From Prevotella sp. CAG:732 (lineage in GTDB: Bacteria > Bacteroidota > Bacteroidia > Bacteroidales > Bacteroidaceae), in assembly GCA_000436035.1 (NCBI GenBank), contig FR893232.1, forward strand, positions 5,136 through 18,303: 13,168 nt of DNA, read 5' to 3'. Shown here in pieces: positions 6,855 through 13,168 of this stretch (within the stretch, counting starts at the first letter, position 1; every line of letters starts with the position of its first letter). Both the position numbers and the translations under genes were made by a program. The notes below the pieces were generated by a model that was given only the letters and a program-made list of their open reading frames with translations, searched no databases and was not told the origin of the DNA.

Positions 6855-8213
6855 ATGAAGAAAGTATTGATATTAGCAGCGATGTTGCTCGGTCTCTCAG
6901 CAGGAGTGCAAGCACAGACCGACAACGATGATGAAGACGATGTAATCACCGTTACCGACAAAGACGGTAAACAGGAAAAGATAGAAGTGCCTGTCGGATT
7001 GGAAGACAACCTCGACAGCTTGCTTCACCTATACAATGCCAAGACATACATGATGGTGGACACCTCATGCAACTATAGAGATGTCAACCCTGTCTTCGAG
7101 AAGGAGGTCTATATCGACCGACTGAAGAGATTGCCAACCATCATCGAGATGCCATACAATGATGTTGTACAGAAGTTCATCGACCGCTATAGTGGCAAGT
7201 TGCGCCGTTCCGTCAGTTTCATGCTCGGCGCCAGCAACTTCTATATGCCTATCTTCGAGGAGGCATTGGAGGCATACAACCTTCCTTTGGAGTTGAAGTA
7301 CCTGCCAGTAATCGAGTCTGCACTCAACCCTAAGGCTGTATCGAGAGTAGGTGCCACCGGACTCTGGCAGTTCATGTTGCCTACAGGAAAGCGTTATGGC
7401 TTGGAAGTCAACTCACTCGTCGATGAGCGCCGTGACCCTGTGAAGGCATCCTGGGCTGCCGCTCACTACCTGAGCGACCTCTACAAGATATTTGACGACT
7501 GGAGCCTCGTCATCGCCGCATACAACTGTGGTCCGAGCAAGGTAAACCAAGCCATCCACCGCGCCAAGGGCTCGGCAGACTACTGGAACATCTATCCTTA
7601 CCTGCCAAAGGAGACCCGTGGATATGTGCCAGCATTCATCGCTGCCAACTATATCATGAACTACTACTGCGACCACAACATCTGTCCGATGGTCACCGAG
7701 TTGCCAACCAAGACCGATACCGTCGTAGTTGAGAAAGACGTACACTTGGAGCAGATTTCCAAGGTGCTCAACATCAGTCTGGAGCACTTGCGCAATCTGA
7801 ACCCACAATATCGCCGCGACATCATCAATGGTCTCAACAAGCCGATGTCAGTTCGCTTGCCAGCTTCACTCGTAGGAGCATTCATCGACAACGAGGACTC
7901 CATCTACAACTACAAGACCGATGAGTTGTTGCTCAAGCGTGACGTAGTGGAAGTCAACGACAATGTTCCATCCGTAAGCCGCAGCAGAAGCTACAGCCGC
8001 AGTCACAGTTCCTCATCCAAAAGCAGAGGCAAGCGTGGCGGTCGCAACAGAAAGAGAAACAAGAAGGGAGGCAACAAGAGCGTAACCATCAAGAGTGGCG
8101 ACACATTGTCTGAGATTGCCGCTCGCCACCATACCACGGTGAAGAAGCTTCGCAAGCTGAACAAGATATCAGGCAACAGCATCCGTGCCGGCAAGAAGAT
8201 CAAGGTGAAGTAA
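6855..8213 (+). CDS. mltD: Membrane-bound lytic transglycosylase D-like protein with LysM
   Basis: A 452-residue peptidoglycan-cleaving enzyme that cuts the MurNAc-GlcNAc bond to form 1,6-anhydroMurNAc, acting in the periplasm. Residues 1-21 are a signal peptide with no lipobox cysteine, so it is probably secreted rather than a lipoprotein. The SLT (GH23) domain spans about 120-260, with catalytic Glu154 in PVIESALNPKA, GATGLWQFM (166-174) and AYNCGP (222-227). Residues about 290-345 look like a degenerate LysM (NISLEHLRNLNPQYR). A basic Ser/Arg/Lys/Gly linker runs from 374 to 408, and a clear C-terminal LysM at 409-452 (KSGDTLSEIAARHHTTVKKL) binds glycan chains. The very acidic DNDDEDD at 23-29 just after the signal peptide is notable. 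It follows the DUF5683 gene by 102 nt and precedes rel by 67 nt. Confidence 0.92.
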   Translation: MKKVLILAAMLLGLSAGVQAQTDNDDEDDVITVTDKDGKQEKIEVPVGLEDNLDSLLHLYNAKTYMMVDTSCNYRDVNPVFEKEVYIDRLKRLPTIIEMPYNDVVQKFIDRYSGKLRRSVSFMLGASNFYMPIFEEALEAYNLPLELKYLPVIESALNPKAVSRVGATGLWQFMLPTGKRYGLEVNSLVDERRDPVKASWAAAHYLSDLYKIFDDWSLVIAAYNCGPSKVNQAIHRAKGSADYWNIYPYLPKETRGYVPAFIAANYIMNYYCDHNICPMVTELPTKTDTVVVEKDVHLEQISKVLNISLEHLRNLNPQYRRDIINGLNKPMSVRLPASLVGAFIDNEDSIYNYKTDELLLKRDVVEVNDNVPSVSRSRSYSRSHSSSSKSRGKRGGRNRKRNKKGGNKSVTIKSGDTLSEIAARHHTTVKKLRKLNKISGNSIRAGKKIKVK

Positions 8214-8266
8214 CTCTCACCTTGACTCAGCGCACACACATCACTTCATATATCAACTAAATTTTC

Positions 8267-8273
8267 AGGAGGG
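8267..8273 (+). promoter_or_regulatory. Strong Shine-Dalgarno in front of rel
   Basis: AGGAGGG (8267-8273) lies 7-8 nt before the ATG at 8281, with textbook sequence and spacing. It stands out because the other starts in this window have A-rich leaders without an SD, as is usual in Bacteroidetes. It fixes the rel start at 8281. Confidence 0.7.
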
Positions 8274-8280
8274 TAGAACC

Positions 8281-10566
8281 ATGGACGATAAAAATTTGAA
8301 AGATTTGGAGAGAGAACAAGCCGACAACAAAATGATTAACGATGCTTTCCAGCACCTGTTGGATACATACGTGGCATCACGTCACCGCAAGAAAGTAGAT
8401 ATCGTGACCAAGGCGTTCAACTTTGCACGCCAGGCTCACAAGGGTGTGCGCCGTCTCTCCGGAGAGCCTTACATCATGCACCCTATCGCCGTGGCTCAGA
8501 TAGCCTGCGAGGAGATGGGGCTCGGTTCTACCAGCATCTGCGCTGCCCTCCTGCACGACGTGGTGGAAGACACCGACTACACGGTGGAAGACATCACCAA
8601 TATCTTCGGTGCCAAGATAGCACAGATTGTCGATGGACTGACCAAGATCAGTGGCGGTATCTTCGGCGACAAGGCTTCGGCACAGGCAGAGAACTTCAAG
8701 AAGCTCCTGCTCACCATGAGCGATGACATCCGTGTCATCCTCATCAAGATTTGTGACCGTCTCCACAATATGCGCACCCTCGCCTCACAGCCTGCCAACA
8801 AGCAGTACAAGATAGCTGGCGAGACGCTCTATATCTACGCCCCACTTGCCAACCGTCTAGGTCTCAATAAGATCAAGACAGAGTTGGAAAACCTCAGTTT
8901 CAAGTACGATCACCCTCAGGAGTATGCCAACATCGTACATAAGTTGGCAGACACCGAGGCACAACGTGACGACCTCTTCGCCCAGTTTACCGCCCCTATC
9001 AAGGAAGAATTGGATAAACTAGGCGTAGAATATAAGATCAAGGCACGTGTCAAGAGTCCTTATTCCATTTGGAACAAGATGCAGAACAAGCACGTGTCGT
9101 TCGACGAAATCTATGACATTCTCGCCGTTCGCATCATTTTCACTCCTAAGGTAAGAGAAAATGAAGTGAACGAATGCTTCAACATCTACGTAGCCATCAG
9201 CAAGATATACAAGAGTCATCCCGACCGTTTGCGCGACTGGCTCAACCATCCGAAGGCTAATGGTTACCAAGCACTCCATGTCACCTTGATGAGTAAGCAA
9301 GGTAGATGGATAGAAGTGCAAATCCGCAGCGACCGCATGGATGAGGTGGCTGAGCAAGGCTTCGCCGCCCACTGGAAATACAAGGAGGGTGGAGAATATA
9401 CCGAGGATGAGAACGAACTCAACGACTGGCTAGGTACCATCAAGGAAATCCTCGATGACCCTCAGCCTGACGCCATGGACTTCCTCGATGCCATCAAGCT
9501 CAACCTCTTCGCATCCGAAATCTTCGTCTTCACACCAAAGGGTGAAATCAAGACGATGCCATCCGACTGTACGGCACTCGACTTTGCTTTCCAGATACAC
9601 ACTTTCCTGGGAAGCCACTGCATCGGTGCCAAGGTCAACCACAAGTTGGTGCCACTGAGCCATAAGTTGCAGAGTGGCGACCAGGTGGAAATCCTCACCA
9701 GTAAGAGCCAGCACGTACAACCAGGCTGGATCAACTTCGTGAGCACAGCCAAGGCAAAGAGCAAGATACAAGCCATCCTGCGCCGTGATAATCGAGAGGT
9801 GCAGAAGAAGGGCGAGGAAGTACTCAATGAGTGGCTCAAGAAGAACAGTATGGAGGTAAGCACCTCTAGCGTAGATAAGCTCTGCGACTTCCACAACATC
9901 CAGAAGCACGACAACTTCTTCCTGGCTCTCGGCAACCATACCATCATCTTGGGCGAGAAAGACATCGACGAACTGCAAGGCAAGAACAAGAAGGAGAAAC
10001 AATCCAGCAGTTGGCGTGACTACATCCCATTCCTCGGTGGAAAGAACAAGGAAAAGAAGGAGGTAGAAGGCACAGCCAAGCCACAGGAGTTCTTCATCGT
10101 GGGCAAGGATTTCAACAAGAAGAAACCGCTCATCATCACAGAGGAGAACATCAACCAGTTTATCTTCCCAGACTGTTGCCATGCCATCCCTGGCGATGAC
10201 ATCATGGGATATATCGACAACAAGAACCGCATCGAGATTCACAAGCGTGCCTGCAAGGTGGCAGCCAAGTTGAAGTCTAGCTACGGCAACCGAATCGTGG
10301 ATGCCAAGTGGGATATGCACAAGCAGTTGCTCTTCGATGCGACGATAGAAATCAAGGGTATCGACCGCAAGGGTATGTTGCTCGATGTCAGCAAGGTCAT
10401 CAGCGACCAGCTCGGCATCAACATCCATAAGTTGACCATCAGCAGCGACAAGGGCATCTTCGACGGCACCATCGAACTCCGCATCCACGACCGTGACGAA
10501 GTGGGAGTCATCATGGACCAGCTGAAGAAAATCGAAGACTTGCAAGACGTACAAAGAATATTATAA
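8281..10566 (+). CDS. rel: Bifunctional (p)ppGpp synthetase/hydrolase (RelA/SpoT homologue)
   Basis: A 761-residue long RSH enzyme that makes and degrades (p)ppGpp, the stringent-response alarmone, on ribosomes and in the cytosol. The N-terminal HD hydrolase is intact: His53 and His67, then HDVVEDT (92-98) and ICDRLHNMRT (157-166), so hydrolysis is expected. The synthetase domain has its G-loop RVKSPYSIWNKM (256-267), YDILAVRII (278-286), HPKANGYQALHV (323-334) and WIEVQIRS (343-350) with Glu345 as probable metal ligand. The TGS domain is at about 412-475 (EIFVFTPKG). A lysine-rich linker (about 565-600) precedes a Cys/His cluster (Cys632, Cys633, His654, Cys658) matching the zinc-finger-like region, and an ACT domain ends the protein (about 685-761). 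The gene has an unusually good ribosome site and is followed after 6 nt by the pectinesterase. Confidence 0.96.
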   Translation: MDDKNLKDLEREQADNKMINDAFQHLLDTYVASRHRKKVDIVTKAFNFARQAHKGVRRLSGEPYIMHPIAVAQIACEEMGLGSTSICAALLHDVVEDTDYTVEDITNIFGAKIAQIVDGLTKISGGIFGDKASAQAENFKKLLLTMSDDIRVILIKICDRLHNMRTLASQPANKQYKIAGETLYIYAPLANRLGLNKIKTELENLSFKYDHPQEYANIVHKLADTEAQRDDLFAQFTAPIKEELDKLGVEYKIKARVKSPYSIWNKMQNKHVSFDEIYDILAVRIIFTPKVRENEVNECFNIYVAISKIYKSHPDRLRDWLNHPKANGYQALHVTLMSKQGRWIEVQIRSDRMDEVAEQGFAAHWKYKEGGEYTEDENELNDWLGTIKEILDDPQPDAMDFLDAIKLNLFASEIFVFTPKGEIKTMPSDCTALDFAFQIHTFLGSHCIGAKVNHKLVPLSHKLQSGDQVEILTSKSQHVQPGWINFVSTAKAKSKIQAILRRDNREVQKKGEEVLNEWLKKNSMEVSTSSVDKLCDFHNIQKHDNFFLALGNHTIILGEKDIDELQGKNKKEKQSSSWRDYIPFLGGKNKEKKEVEGTAKPQEFFIVGKDFNKKKPLIITEENINQFIFPDCCHAIPGDDIMGYIDNKNRIEIHKRACKVAAKLKSSYGNRIVDAKWDMHKQLLFDATIEIKGIDRKGMLLDVSKVISDQLGINIHKLTISSDKGIFDGTIELRIHDRDEVGVIMDQLKKIEDLQDVQRIL

Positions 10567-10572
10567 AAATAA

Positions 10573-11562
10573 ATGAAACAACTACTTTTATCTTTTCTTA
10601 TGTTGCTGTCGGCAACTAATCTGCTGGCAGCCAACAAGTATGACAATCCCGACACCCTCGTCGTATCACGAGACGGAACGGGAGAGTTTCGCACCATCGA
10701 CGAGGCGATAGAGGTATGCCGTGCCTTCATGGACTACACCAAGGTCATCTACGTCAAGAAAGGTATATATAAGGAAAAGCTCATCATCCCTTCTTGGCTC
10801 ACCCACATCACCATCTGCGGTGAGGACCGTGACAACACCATTATCACCTGGGATGACCATGCCAACATCCTGATGCCTATCGGCGGACTCGACTCCGAAG
10901 CTGCCGTCAAGGGCAAGCCGATAGGAACCTTCCGCACCTATACCTTGAAGGTACAAGGCAGCTACATCACCTTGGAGAACATCACTATCGAGAACAATGC
11001 CGCCAAGCTAGGACAAGCTGTAGCCCTTCACACAGAGGGTGACCACATCTTGGTACACAACTGCCGTTTGCTTGGCAACCAAGACACCGTTTATACCGGC
11101 GTAGCTGGCACTCGCATCGCATTCTATGACTGCTATATTGAGGGAACCACCGACTTCATCTTTGGTCCAAGCAAAGCATGGTTTGAGAATTGCGAGATTC
11201 ATAGCAAGGCAAACAGTTACATCACTGCCGCCTCTACCCCAGCCGGACAAAACTACGGATATGTATTCAACAACTGCAAGTTGACTGCCGACGAGGGAGT
11301 TGACAAGGTATATCTCGGTCGTCCTTGGCGACCATTTGCCGCCACCATCTTCATGAATTGCGAGATGGGCAAGCATATCGTTCCTGCAGGTTGGGACAAC
11401 TGGCGCAATCCAAAGAACGAGGAAACAGCCAACTATGCAGAATACAACAACCATGGTGCTGGAGCCTCAACCAAGAATCGAGTAAAATGGAGCAAGCAAC
11501 TCACCAAGAAGGAAGCCTCCAAGATCGACATCACAACAGTCTTCGGAGAAGATTGCTGGTAA
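10573..11562 (+). CDS. Secreted pectin methylesterase (CE8)
   Basis: A 329-residue right-handed beta-helix esterase that removes methyl groups from homogalacturonan. The signal peptide is residues 1-20 (ending LLAA). Catalytic and substrate residues of the family are all present: GIYKEKL (64-70), QAVALHTEGD with Gln148, GNQDTVYT with Gln170 and nucleophile/acid Asp171, GTTDFIFG with Asp194, and YLGRPW with Arg250 and Trp252. The length is close to a single CE8 domain, with no added modules. It starts 6 nt after the rel stop, so it is probably also reached by transcription from rel. That is an odd partner for a stringent-response gene; a separate promoter inside rel is possible but none is evident. 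No polysaccharide-utilisation genes (SusC/D) are visible nearby. It ends before the strong terminator at 11683. Confidence 0.93.
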   Translation: MKQLLLSFLMLLSATNLLAANKYDNPDTLVVSRDGTGEFRTIDEAIEVCRAFMDYTKVIYVKKGIYKEKLIIPSWLTHITICGEDRDNTIITWDDHANILMPIGGLDSEAAVKGKPIGTFRTYTLKVQGSYITLENITIENNAAKLGQAVALHTEGDHILVHNCRLLGNQDTVYTGVAGTRIAFYDCYIEGTTDFIFGPSKAWFENCEIHSKANSYITAASTPAGQNYGYVFNNCKLTADEGVDKVYLGRPWRPFAATIFMNCEMGKHIVPAGWDNWRNPKNEETANYAEYNNHGAGASTKNRVKWSKQLTKKEASKIDITTVFGEDCW

Positions 11563-11614
11563 AACAGAAGTTTGCCCAAACTGCATTTCGAATCGACAAA
11601 AACAAGCTTATAAA

Positions 11615-11702
11615 ACAAAGTAAACTTCAAAGAAGAACGAAGTAAACTTCAAGCAGCAACGAAGCCTACTCCATATACGAACGAAGCCTATTGCGCCATC
11701 AA
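11615..11702 (+). repeat. Degenerate 22-nt tandem repeat, about four units
   Basis: Units begin at 11615, 11637, 11659 and 11681, exactly 22 nt apart. Units 1 and 2 share AAGTAAACTTCAA (11618-11630, 11640-11652) and agree at 17 of 22 positions. Units 2-4 share ACGAAG at the same phase, and units 3 and 4 share ACGAAGCCTA. The fourth unit forms the left arm of the terminator stem. Apart from this repeat and the terminator, the gap 11563-11790 shows no gene. Confidence 0.5.
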
Positions 11703-11724
11703 ACGCAATAGGCTTCATTTTTTT
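11683..11724 (+). terminator. Intrinsic terminator of the parA-to-pectinesterase run
   Basis: A perfect 13-bp stem pairs 11683-11695 (GAAGCCTATTGCG) with 11704-11716 (CGCAATAGGCTTC) across an 8-nt loop. Seven T residues follow (11718-11724). This is a classic rho-independent terminator for the plus strand. A second GAAGCCTA at 11661-11668 could compete for the right arm. Confidence 0.9.
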
Positions 11725-11770
11725 ATCAATAAATCCCCAAACGGCGCTAGCCCATTTATTCATTATCATT

Positions 11771-11788
11771 TATCATTTATGATTTGAT
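11771..11788. repeat. Second copy of the TATCATTTAT-ATTTGA repeat
   Basis: TATCATTTATGATTTGAT here matches 16 of 18 positions of the segment just before parB (5113-5130). It lies just beyond the merR stop codon. Further CATTTAT-like units precede it (11753-11770). Probably a dispersed intergenic element. Confidence 0.45.
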
Positions 11789-11790
11789 TC

Positions 11791-12138
11791 TCACACCAGT
11801 CCGTCCAATTGTTTTTTCAAGTCTTTCAGTTCATCTCTCACTCGGATGAGGGTGTCGAGCACCTCGGAAGACTTCTCTGCCCCAGCACGATTCTGCTGCA
11901 AGTATTTGCGGGCAGCGGCAATCTTGAATCCCTTCACTTTGATCAAGCTATAGACGACCTTGATTTGCTCAATATCCTTCTCGGTATATTGGCGCACCTT
12001 GTTGGCTGTCACCTTAGGTTTGATGAAAGAAAATTCCTTCTCCCAATATCGGAGCGTTGACTCACTGACCCCCACCATTTCAGCAACTTCCTTGATGGAG
12101 TAGTACAATTTCACGGTTTTATCAGTATTTAATGCCAT
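11791..12138 (-). CDS. Small MerR-family transcriptional regulator
   Basis: A 115-residue DNA-binding protein. Residues 11-36 form the MerR winged helix-turn-helix (YYSIKEVAEMVGVSESTLRYWEKEF), followed by the wing (about 37-52) and the second helical pair with YTEKDIEQIKVVYSLIKVKG (51-70). The C-terminal helix (about 86-115) is heptad-like and should form the dimer coiled coil. There is no ligand or metal domain after it and no cysteine in the whole protein, so metal or thiol sensing like MerR or CueR is unlikely. It is divergent from alaS, and their promoters overlap, so it may control itself and perhaps alaS. The target is not known. Confidence 0.88.
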   Translation of the reverse strand: MALNTDKTVKLYYSIKEVAEMVGVSESTLRYWEKEFSFIKPKVTANKVRQYTEKDIEQIKVVYSLIKVKGFKIAAARKYLQQNRAGAEKSSEVLDTLIRVRDELKDLKKQLDGLV

Positions 12139-12172
12139 ATTTTGCTACTTTATTTTCAAAAATAATTAATTT

Positions 12173-12192
12173 AATTGCAAATTTAAGCAATT
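12173..12192. promoter_or_regulatory. Inverted repeat in the merR-alaS promoter region, possible operator
   Basis: AATTGC (12173-12178) is repeated inverted as GCAATT (12187-12192) around 8 nt, a 20-bp palindrome. It covers the alaS -33 element and the merR -7 element. MerR-family proteins bind palindromes lying within the promoter spacer, so this is a candidate autoregulatory site. Binding is inference. Confidence 0.4.
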
Positions 12193-12205
12193 CTTGTTAT
12201 CTTTG
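12174..12205 (+). promoter_or_regulatory. alaS promoter
   Basis: ATTG (12174-12177, near TTTG) is followed by 20 nt and TATCTTTG (12198-12205), a full TAnnTTTG match. The expected transcript start is near 12212, giving a leader of about 72 nt to the ATG. Confidence 0.65.
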
Positions 12206-12209
12206 CAAA
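12178..12209 (-). promoter_or_regulatory. merR promoter, interleaved with the alaS promoter
   Basis: On the minus strand, TTTG (12209-12206), a 20-nt spacer and TAAATTTG (12185-12178) match the consensus exactly. It occupies almost the same DNA as the alaS promoter in the opposite direction. A second -7-like TATTTTTG lies at 12164-12157. Confidence 0.55.
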
Positions 12210-12221
12210 GATTTTCAGAAG

Positions 12222-12245
12222 AAAATGCCCTAAAGGGCAATTTTT
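12222..12245 (+). terminator. Terminator-like hairpin in the alaS leader (possible attenuator)
   Basis: TGCCC (12226-12230) pairs with GGGCA (12235-12239) over a TAAA loop. The stem can extend through A-U pairs between AAAA (12222-12225) and the five T residues that follow (12241-12245), with one bulged A. It lies between the alaS promoter and its start codon, the position expected for an attenuator. The stem is short, so efficiency may be low. Confidence 0.4.
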
Positions 12246-12283
12246 AACAGAATTAAGGAAATTAAGATTAAAACGAAAATAAT

Positions 12284-13168
12284 ATGATGACAGCTAACGA
12301 AGTGCGCGAATCCTTCAAGAAATTCTTCGAGGGAAAAGGCCACAAGATTGTTCCATCAGCACCTATGGTAATCAAGGATGACCCTACGCTGATGTTTACA
12401 AATGCTGGTATGAACCAGTGGAAAGACATCATCCTCGGTACAAAAGACCCAGGCAAGGATGTACGTCGTGTTGATACACAGAAATGTCTCCGTGTGAGCG
12501 GTAAGCACAACGACCTCGAAGAGGTTGGTCACGATACTTATCACCACACTATGTTCGAGATGCTCGGCAACTGGAGCTTCGGCGACTACTTCAAGGAAGG
12601 CGCCATCGACATGGCTTGGGAATACTTGACAGAGATCTTGAAACTCAACCCTGAGGATCTCTACGTTACCGTATTCGAGGGTAGCAAGGAGGAAGGTCTT
12701 GAGCGTGACAACGAGGCTGCTGGCTATTGGGCTAAGCACGTGCCTGCCGACCACATCATCAACGGCAACAAGCACGACAACTTCTGGGAGATGGGCGACA
12801 CAGGTCCTTGCGGTCCTTGCTCTGAGATTCACGTTGACTCTCGTACTCCTGAGGAGAAGGCACAGGTGCCAGGCCGTGAGTTGGTCAACAAGGACAACCC
12901 ACAGGTCATCGAAATCTGGAACATCGTGTTCATGCAGTACAACCGCAAGGCTGACGGTTCTCTCGAACCTCTCCCAATGCACGTTATCGATACTGGTATG
13001 GGCTTCGAGCGCTTGGTTCGCATGTTGCAAGACAAGCACTCCAACTATGATACCGACATTTTCCAGCCTATCATCAAGGAGATCGAGGCTCTCTCTGGCA
13101 AGAAGTATGGCTTCACTACTCCTACTGGTGAGAACGGTGAAGGCAAGGATGAGCAGGAGAAGATCGAC
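12284..13168 (+). CDS. alaS: Alanyl-tRNA synthetase, N-terminal part (cut by window end)
   Basis: The class II synthetase that attaches alanine to tRNA-Ala in the cytosol. The frame is open from the ATG at 12284 to the last base (295 codons), about a third of a normal 870-residue enzyme, so only the aminoacylation domain is seen. Motif 1 lies around FFEGKGHKIVPSAP (14-27). MFTNAGMNQWKDIILG (37-52), QKCLRVSGKHNDLE and GHDTYHHTMFEMLGNWSFG cover the motif-2 region and active site. Motif 3 is DTGMGFERL at 236-244. Two ATG codons are adjacent (12284, 12287) and either could start. The editing and C-Ala domains would lie to the right of the window. The leader holds a terminator-like hairpin. Confidence 0.96.
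   Translation, partial: MMTANEVRESFKKFFEGKGHKIVPSAPMVIKDDPTLMFTNAGMNQWKDIILGTKDPGKDVRRVDTQKCLRVSGKHNDLEEVGHDTYHHTMFEMLGNWSFGDYFKEGAIDMAWEYLTEILKLNPEDLYVTVFEGSKEEGLERDNEAAGYWAKHVPADHIINGNKHDNFWEMGDTGPCGPCSEIHVDSRTPEEKAQVPGRELVNKDNPQVIEIWNIVFMQYNRKADGSLEPLPMHVIDTGMGFERLVRMLQDKHSNYDTDIFQPIIKEIEALSGKKYGFTTPTGENGEGKDEQEKID

Noticed and set aside
9430..10554. Long 374-codon minus-strand reading frame antisense to rel
   Set aside because: It lies wholly inside the well-supported rel gene. Its protein is rich in Leu/Val/Asp/His as expected from antisense of biased codons, with no recognisable domain or promoter.
11563..11645. Short plus-strand coding possibility after the pectinesterase
   Set aside because: The out-of-frame reading begins inside the pectinesterase and continues into repeat sequence before the terminator; no start signal or conserved pattern.

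Overview
The window looks like ordinary chromosome from a member of the Bacteroidales, most likely Prevotellaceae (Prevotella/Segatella type). The basis is the TAnnTTTG-type -7 promoter elements in front of several genes, mostly A-rich leaders without a Shine-Dalgarno sequence, ParB followed by a DUF5683 protein and a LysM lytic transglycosylase, and the style of the envelope and pectin-degradation proteins. No phage, transposon, CRISPR, tRNA or rRNA was recognised. The genus is inference; the phylum is well supported.

Layout from left to right. (1) Positions 1-32 carry the first 10 codons of a minus-strand gene that resembles the N-terminus of proline iminopeptidase. It is divergent from a secreted type-B carboxylesterase (197-1798), and both have recognisable promoter elements. 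(2) A convergent terminator region (1812-1939) separates the esterase from a minus-strand pair, surE then lpxB (4204-2010). LpxB carries an unusual charged helical tail of about 90 residues. (3) A long plus-strand run starts at a divergent promoter: parA (start corrected to 4316), parB, a DUF5683 membrane protein (GTG start), a MltD-like lytic transglycosylase, a bifunctional Rel/SpoT (p)ppGpp enzyme, and a secreted pectin methylesterase 6 nt behind it. The run ends at a strong intrinsic terminator (11683-11724). (4) A small MerR-type regulator (minus) is divergent from alaS (plus, cut by the window end). Their predicted promoters are interleaved face to face over an inverted repeat, and the alaS leader contains a terminator-like hairpin.

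How the genes work together: ParA/ParB segregate the chromosome, the transglycosylase remodels peptidoglycan, LpxB makes lipid A disaccharide, Rel sets the stringent response, SurE dephosphorylates nucleotides and AlaS charges tRNA-Ala. This is a core growth and envelope neighbourhood with two polysaccharide or ester-degrading secreted enzymes attached at its edges.

I did not find a convincing undescribed multi-gene system. The best leads are regulatory and structural: the interleaved merR/alaS promoters with an operator-like palindrome, the possible alaS attenuator, the LpxB tail, the unexpected rel-pectinesterase linkage, and several small intergenic repeat families.
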